A stretch of 8,921 nt of DNA, from NCBI GenBank assembly GCA_021158895.1, contig JAGGSW010000020.1, forward strand, positions 1 through 8,921, read 5' to 3'. Under the pieces are notes generated by a model. That model was not told the DNA's origin, made no database searches, and saw nothing but the letters and a program-made list of their open reading frames with translations. Within the stretch, counting starts at the first letter, position 1. Every line of letters begins with the position of its first letter. Positions 6,103 to 8,921 of this stretch are shown here, in pieces. The position numbers and the translations under genes were made by a program. The DNA comes from Candidatus Odinarchaeota archaeon (GTDB lineage: Archaea; Asgardarchaeota; Baldrarchaeia; Baldrarchaeales; DXJG01).

Positions 6103-7084
6103 TTGGAACAAGTAACACAAAGTTGCATTTTCTCACAACGTATTCTGCTACTCTTCCCAATTTGTCAATTTCTTCTGCAGCCTTATTTACAATTATGATG
6201 CCACCTATACTCTTCAATTCCTTCAAAATTTCCTCAATCGGAGACCCTACTTTAACCCTAATCTCTACATCCTTAATCCCGATGTTCCTAATATTTTTGG
6301 CAGCCAAAGCTAAAAGTTCCTCTCTGCTCTTCTTTAACTCATCTACAACACCAGCTATACTCTTTCCACTTGCCTCCGCCCTTAACTGTACCTCTTCTGC
6401 GTCAATTACCGATAACAGATAGATCTTTCCGCTAGGTTTAGCTAAAGCTACGCCGTACCCTAAATTATCTAATTTTTTCTCAGTTCCCTTAATTAAAACT
6501 ACAACGTTATTAAATACTTCCTCGGATACTTCAACCCCTTCTTCAATAATCATTACAGGCAGCTGTACTTTCCACAGAAGATGCTCAGTAACCATCCCTA
6601 ACCGTATTTCCTCCTCTGTTGGCAGCATTGTTTCTCCGTAATGCTTTGGCACAACTACAAGTTCGGCTTTTTCTTCATCAATGGCTTCTGTAAGTTTTTC
6701 AGATATAACTCCCTCTTTCACTGCTTCTCCTGAAAGCGATATCCCCTCAACCACTATGTGCTTTGCAGCTCTATGAATCTCGTTCTTAGTCCTCTCAACT
6801 AGCTCTGGCAAGTCCTCCGGCTTTTCTCTAACAGCATCTATCAAAGATATTACAGAGATTTCTGCATTGAATTTTTTTGCTAAAAATTCCCCCGTAAGAA
6901 TAGCGTTGTTATGTTTTTCGAAATCGCTGATGATGATCATAATTCTACGTATTTCCGGTATGGTTGGAACCACTTTAAGTACTTCGAAAGCTGGTTTAAC
7001 TCTTGAAACTTCCTCCATGAATTTCTCGATTAATTCCTCTCTAGTTTTCGATTTTAGCTTTGGTGGCTTCTCTTCCCCAGACAT
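6095..7084 (-). CDS. Tandem universal-stress (Usp) domain protein
   Basis: The 329-residue soluble protein has a charged N-terminal extension (about 1-45) and two Usp-like alpha/beta domains. Domain 1 (about 46-181) starts RRIMIIISDFEKHNNAI and ends in LPVMIIEE; domain 2 (about 190-328) contains NNVVVLIKG, IYLLSVIDA, KVGSPIEEIL and ends in VRKCNFVLLVP. Both have the strand and helix order of UspA, but neither shows the G-2x-G-9x-G-S/T nucleotide loop. It therefore probably does not bind ATP in the usual way. Its gene begins 3 bases after the permease stop, and its ribosome binding site lies inside the last permease codons, so the two are translated together. In many antiporters a Usp domain is fused or encoded next door as a regulator, which is the likely role here (inference). 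Confidence 0.8.
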   Translation of the reverse strand: MSGEEKPPKLKSKTREELIEKFMEEVSRVKPAFEVLKVVPTIPEIRRIMIIISDFEKHNNAILTGEFLAKKFNAEISVISLIDAVREKPEDLPELVERTKNEIHRAAKHIVVEGISLSGEAVKEGVISEKLTEAIDEEKAELVVVPKHYGETMLPTEEEIRLGMVTEHLLWKVQLPVMIIEEGVEVSEEVFNNVVVLIKGTEKKLDNLGYGVALAKPSGKIYLLSVIDAEEVQLRAEASGKSIAGVVDELKKSREELLALAAKNIRNIGIKDVEIRVKVGSPIEEILKELKSIGGIIIVNKAAEEIDKLGRVAEYVVRKCNFVLLVPTR

Positions 7085-7087
7085 TTC

Positions 7088-8386
7088 TTAACCTCCGAAT
7101 ACACGTATAACATATATAAAGCTAATAAAAATCTGTAGTATTGCAAGCGGCGCACCTATTTTTACAAACTCCTTAAAAGATATTTCGTAACCCTCCTTCT
7201 TCGCAATACCAAGCATAATAATACCACAAGGACTCGCCAAGGGAGTAAAGTTCCCGCCCAATACCACACCATATAGGAGTGCCCACCAAAGAGGTGTAAT
7301 ATTCAGTCCAGTCAAAACAGACAAATCCTTCACAACCGGAATCAAAGTAAGAGTCATGACGACGTTGTCAATAATAGCAGAAAGCAGTCCTCCAATTAAA
7401 ATCAATAGTAATGTTGCAATTAAGAGGTTTGAACCAACCACATGTGAAAGGCCTTTTGCAACCTCTTCCAAAAGTCCGCTTCTTTCAACAGATCCTATTA
7501 GAACAAAGAATCCTATGAAAAAGAATACAGTACCCCAGTCTAGGCTTCTAAGAACTTCCTCTGGATCCATTCCGCTTAAAAACAGAAGTAATATCCCACA
7601 CAGCATGGCAACAACTTCAAGCGTAAGATGAAGCTTGTCATAAGTTGTAAAAAGAATTATGGTTAAGGAAAGTATCATTAAACTCTTCCAGAACAGTTTT
7701 TTATCGGTGACAACGACCCATGGATCCATTTCCTCCAAAACGGGCATCTCAGCTCTAAATTCTTTCGGAATATCATCCTTAAATCTAAACAAAAGAATAT
7801 TTATTACAACGAGAACAAGAGTTAGAGAGAAAGGCATAGAAAATGTAGTAAACTGAAGAAATGTCCATTCAGCTGATCTACTGATTAAAATTGCCGGTAT
7901 ATTTCCAATTAAGGTCATTAAACTCCCAATATCTGTTATGATTGCTTCTGCTATAAGGAAAGGTATTGGATTTATTCTCAGTGGCGTAAGTGTAAGTACG
8001 GTAAGAGTTCCAACAATCAACATGGTAGTTATATTACCAATGATGCCTCCAAGAAAAGCAGTAAGGAGACAAAAAATCACAAATAATCGTTTAGGTTTAT
8101 ACCCGCTTGCTTTTATAGCTTTTAAAGCTATAAACTGAAAAATCCCACTCCCCCTCGAGACTTCCACCAAAATCATAACTCCAACAATAATTCCAAGTGT
8201 CCTAAAATCAATAAAGCTGACAATATCTTCTGCGTCAAATAAACCGAATAAAAAACCAACCATTCCACCTATTGCAGCTCCAATTAAGGCTGCTATGCTT
8301 TTATGAACCACTTCCGTTATAATAAGTGTGTATATTACCACCAAAATTAACACATAAATGGCTATTACAAGTGTAGACGCAACCAT
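7088..8386 (-). CDS. ArsB/NhaD-superfamily (SLC13-like) permease
   Basis: The 432-residue polytopic protein has about eleven hydrophobic segments in two similar halves. The paired motifs of the ion-transporter superfamily are visible: GNITTML and DIGSLMTLIGNIPA (152-165) in the first half, and AIIDNVVMTL (338-347) plus LGGNFTPLASPCGIIMLG (376-393) in the second. Family members exchange sodium for protons or export arsenite, and others carry dicarboxylates; the sequence does not reveal which applies here. There is no arsenic-resistance gene nearby, so the arsenite reading has no support from context. The ATG at 8386 follows AAGGTG by 7 bases. A Usp gene follows 3 bases after the stop, forming an operon. 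Bases 7093-7354 are duplicated upstream at 8660-8921, apart from one base. Confidence 0.88.
   Translation of the reverse strand: MVASTLVIAIYVLILVVIYTLIITEVVHKSIAALIGAAIGGMVGFLFGLFDAEDIVSFIDFRTLGIIVGVMILVEVSRGSGIFQFIALKAIKASGYKPKRLFVIFCLLTAFLGGIIGNITTMLIVGTLTVLTLTPLRINPIPFLIAEAIITDIGSLMTLIGNIPAILISRSAEWTFLQFTTFSMPFSLTLVLVVINILLFRFKDDIPKEFRAEMPVLEEMDPWVVVTDKKLFWKSLMILSLTIILFTTYDKLHLTLEVVAMLCGILLLFLSGMDPEEVLRSLDWGTVFFFIGFFVLIGSVERSGLLEEVAKGLSHVVGSNLLIATLLLILIGGLLSAIIDNVVMTLTLIPVVKDLSVLTGLNITPLWWALLYGVVLGGNFTPLASPCGIIMLGIAKKEGYEISFKEFVKIGAPLAILQIFISFIYVIRVFGG
7091..7096 (-). promoter_or_regulatory. Ribosome binding site of the Usp gene inside the permease end
   Basis: On the minus strand GGAGGT ends 6 bases before the ATG at 7084 and forms the final Gly-Gly codons of the permease. 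The near-identical second permease ends in GGAGCC instead and lacks the site. Confidence 0.75.
7093..7354. repeat. Direct repeat, copy 1: permease 3' end
   Basis: These 262 bases match 8660-8921 at a constant offset of 1567. The single difference I find is at 7104 against 8671, which changes Arg to Leu near the C-terminus. Identity stops abruptly at 7092/8659, inside the last codon. Confidence 0.97.
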
Positions 8387-8393
8387 CGAAAAG

Positions 8394-8399
8394 CACCTT
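8394..8399 (-). promoter_or_regulatory. Ribosome binding site of the permease
   Basis: Minus-strand AAGGTG ends 7 bases before the ATG at 8386 and confirms that start. Confidence 0.65.
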
Positions 8400-8484
8400 A
8401 TTCAATATCTTAGTAGGAATAGAAAGGGGATCAACCATTACCCATTTCTTTACATCTACAAAGTTTGGGAAACTGTTTGCAAAG

Positions 8485-8492
8485 AAAATATA
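8485..8492 (-). promoter_or_regulatory. Possible TATA box of the permease-Usp operon
   Basis: TATATTTT on the minus strand follows the purine-rich GGAGAACGAG. Initiation 25 bases on would leave a leader of about 75 bases. It is the best TATA-like run in the gap but is not strong. Confidence 0.3.
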
Positions 8493-8593
8493 CTCGTTCT
8501 CCTTGCATCATTAACATAAGTTTTTGCAAAAGTTAGCTTAAGAATTTTGTGGTGGCAACCTGTACATCCCTTTTAGACGTTAAGGACAGTAGA

Positions 8594-8619
8594 TTCTAAT
8601 ATTTCCATAACTATTAGAA
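8594..8619. repeat. 8-bp inverted repeat (second hairpin)
   Basis: TTCTAATA at 8594-8601 and TATTAGAA at 8612-8619 are perfect complements around a 10-base loop. The hairpin is AT-rich and therefore weak, but it lies directly behind the stronger hairpin at 8621-8654 and may add to termination. Confidence 0.4.
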
Positions 8620-8620
8620 A

Positions 8621-8654
8621 TTTTTGCTTATCTTGATGCCGAGATAAGCAAAAA
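8621..8654 (-). terminator. 13-bp hairpin directly after the upstream permease stop
   Basis: TTTTTGCTTATCT (8621-8633) and its perfect complement (8642-8654) surround an 8-base loop, and the arm abuts the permease TAG at 8655-8657. On the minus strand the stem ends in A residues followed by TTT. This suggests a transcription end or an mRNA 3' stabiliser for the upstream permease. Because the arms are symmetric A/T runs, it could also work on the plus strand. Confidence 0.55.
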
Positions 8655-8921
8655 CTAGGCTCCGAATACAAGTATAACATATATAAAGCTAATAAAAATC
8701 TGTAGTATTGCAAGCGGCGCACCTATTTTTACAAACTCCTTAAAAGATATTTCGTAACCCTCCTTCTTCGCAATACCAAGCATAATAATACCACAAGGAC
8801 TCGCCAAGGGAGTAAAGTTCCCGCCCAATACCACACCATATAGGAGTGCCCACCAAAGAGGTGTAATATTCAGTCCAGTCAAAACAGACAAATCCTTCAC
8901 AACCGGAATCAAAGTAAGAGT
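8655..8921 (-). CDS. Second ArsB/NhaD-superfamily permease, C-terminal part (partial)
   Basis: The frame is open from the right edge to TAG at 8655-8657 and encodes 88 residues. These match residues 345-432 of the downstream permease with two changes (Arg428 to Leu and the final Gly to Ala). The segment contains LGGNFTPLASPCGIIMLG, one of the conserved substrate-loop motifs, and the last membrane helix. The gene continues beyond the window, so a full-length paralogue is likely but not shown; a truncated copy is the alternative. Unlike the downstream copy it lacks the terminal GGAGGT, has no adjacent Usp gene and is followed by a hairpin, so it seems to be its own transcription unit. Confidence 0.85.
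   Translation of the reverse strand, partial: TLTLIPVVKDLSVLTGLNITPLWWALLYGVVLGGNFTPLASPCGIIMLGIAKKEGYEISFKEFVKIGAPLAILQIFISFIYVILVFGA
8660..8921. repeat. Direct repeat, copy 2: permease 3' end
   Basis: This is the counterpart of 7093-7354 with one substitution in 262 bases. It still continues at the window edge, so the true repeat length is unknown. Confidence 0.97.

Larger units (their letters stand above)
8387..8654. other. Intergenic region between the two permease copies
   Basis: These 268 bases contain no gene I would support. On the minus strand they hold two hairpins just after the upstream permease stop, a possible TATA box (8485-8492) and the ribosome binding site of the downstream permease. 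No insertion-sequence ends or integration site are seen. Confidence 0.5.

Noticed and set aside
7088..8386. Arsenite efflux (arsB) as the specific function of the permease.
   Set aside because: The superfamily covers sodium/proton exchange, arsenite and dicarboxylates. No arsenic regulator, reductase or ATPase gene is nearby, so the gene symbol was not assigned.
8301..8507. A minus-strand open frame of about 68 codons covering the gap between the permeases and the start of the permease gene.
   Set aside because: It has no start codon near its beginning, overlaps the well-supported permease start in another frame, and becomes unnatural (Cys/His/Asn/Gly-rich) inside that gene. It is probably chance in AT-rich DNA, although a decayed gene cannot be fully excluded.

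Overview
The window looks archaeal. The evidence is: Shine-Dalgarno sites of the GGTGA/GGAGGT type a few bases before most starts; AT-rich TATA boxes preceded by purine-rich BRE-like bases (best at 3747-3762 and 4806-4822); a MoeA fused to a periplasmic-binding-protein-like domain, an arrangement well known in archaea; a HypA with a long insert between its two zinc CxxC pairs; and AGA/AGG and ATA codon preference in a low-GC sequence. I cannot name the lineage. Hydrogenase maturation and duplicated molybdenum/tungsten cofactor genes suggest an anaerobe, which is inference. I see no rRNA, tRNA, CRISPR array or transposase.

Layout, plus strand: the tail of an unknown gene (1-90); a 191-base gap with a candidate TATA box and an 8-bp inverted repeat; two moeA paralogues in tandem (282-1559 and 1594-3594, 34 bases apart), the second carrying the C-terminal binding domain; a 215-base gap ending in a strong promoter; a stomatin-like SPFH membrane protein (3830-4753) whose best Shine-Dalgarno points to an out-of-frame ATG; a YhfC-type intramembrane glutamic protease (4863-5600) with its own promoter; a short start-less coding-like stretch; and hypA (5713-6102).

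Minus strand: a tandem-Usp protein (6095-7084) converges on hypA with an 8-bp overlap. It sits 3 bases downstream of an ArsB/NhaD-superfamily permease gene (7088-8386), so the two form an operon. Upstream lies a 268-base gap with two hairpins, then the 3' end of a second, almost identical permease gene (8655-8921) that runs off the right edge.

Function: the MoeA pair should insert molybdate or tungstate into molybdopterin, with the fused domain possibly sensing metal or ligand. HypA delivers nickel to hydrogenase. The permease and the Usp protein probably form a regulated ion transport unit. SPFH and YhfC may act in membrane protein quality control. The most notable observations are a 100-bp perfectly identical tract shared by the otherwise diverged moeA genes, the duplicated permease end, and the start-frame conflict of the SPFH gene. 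I did not find a clearly new multi-gene system.
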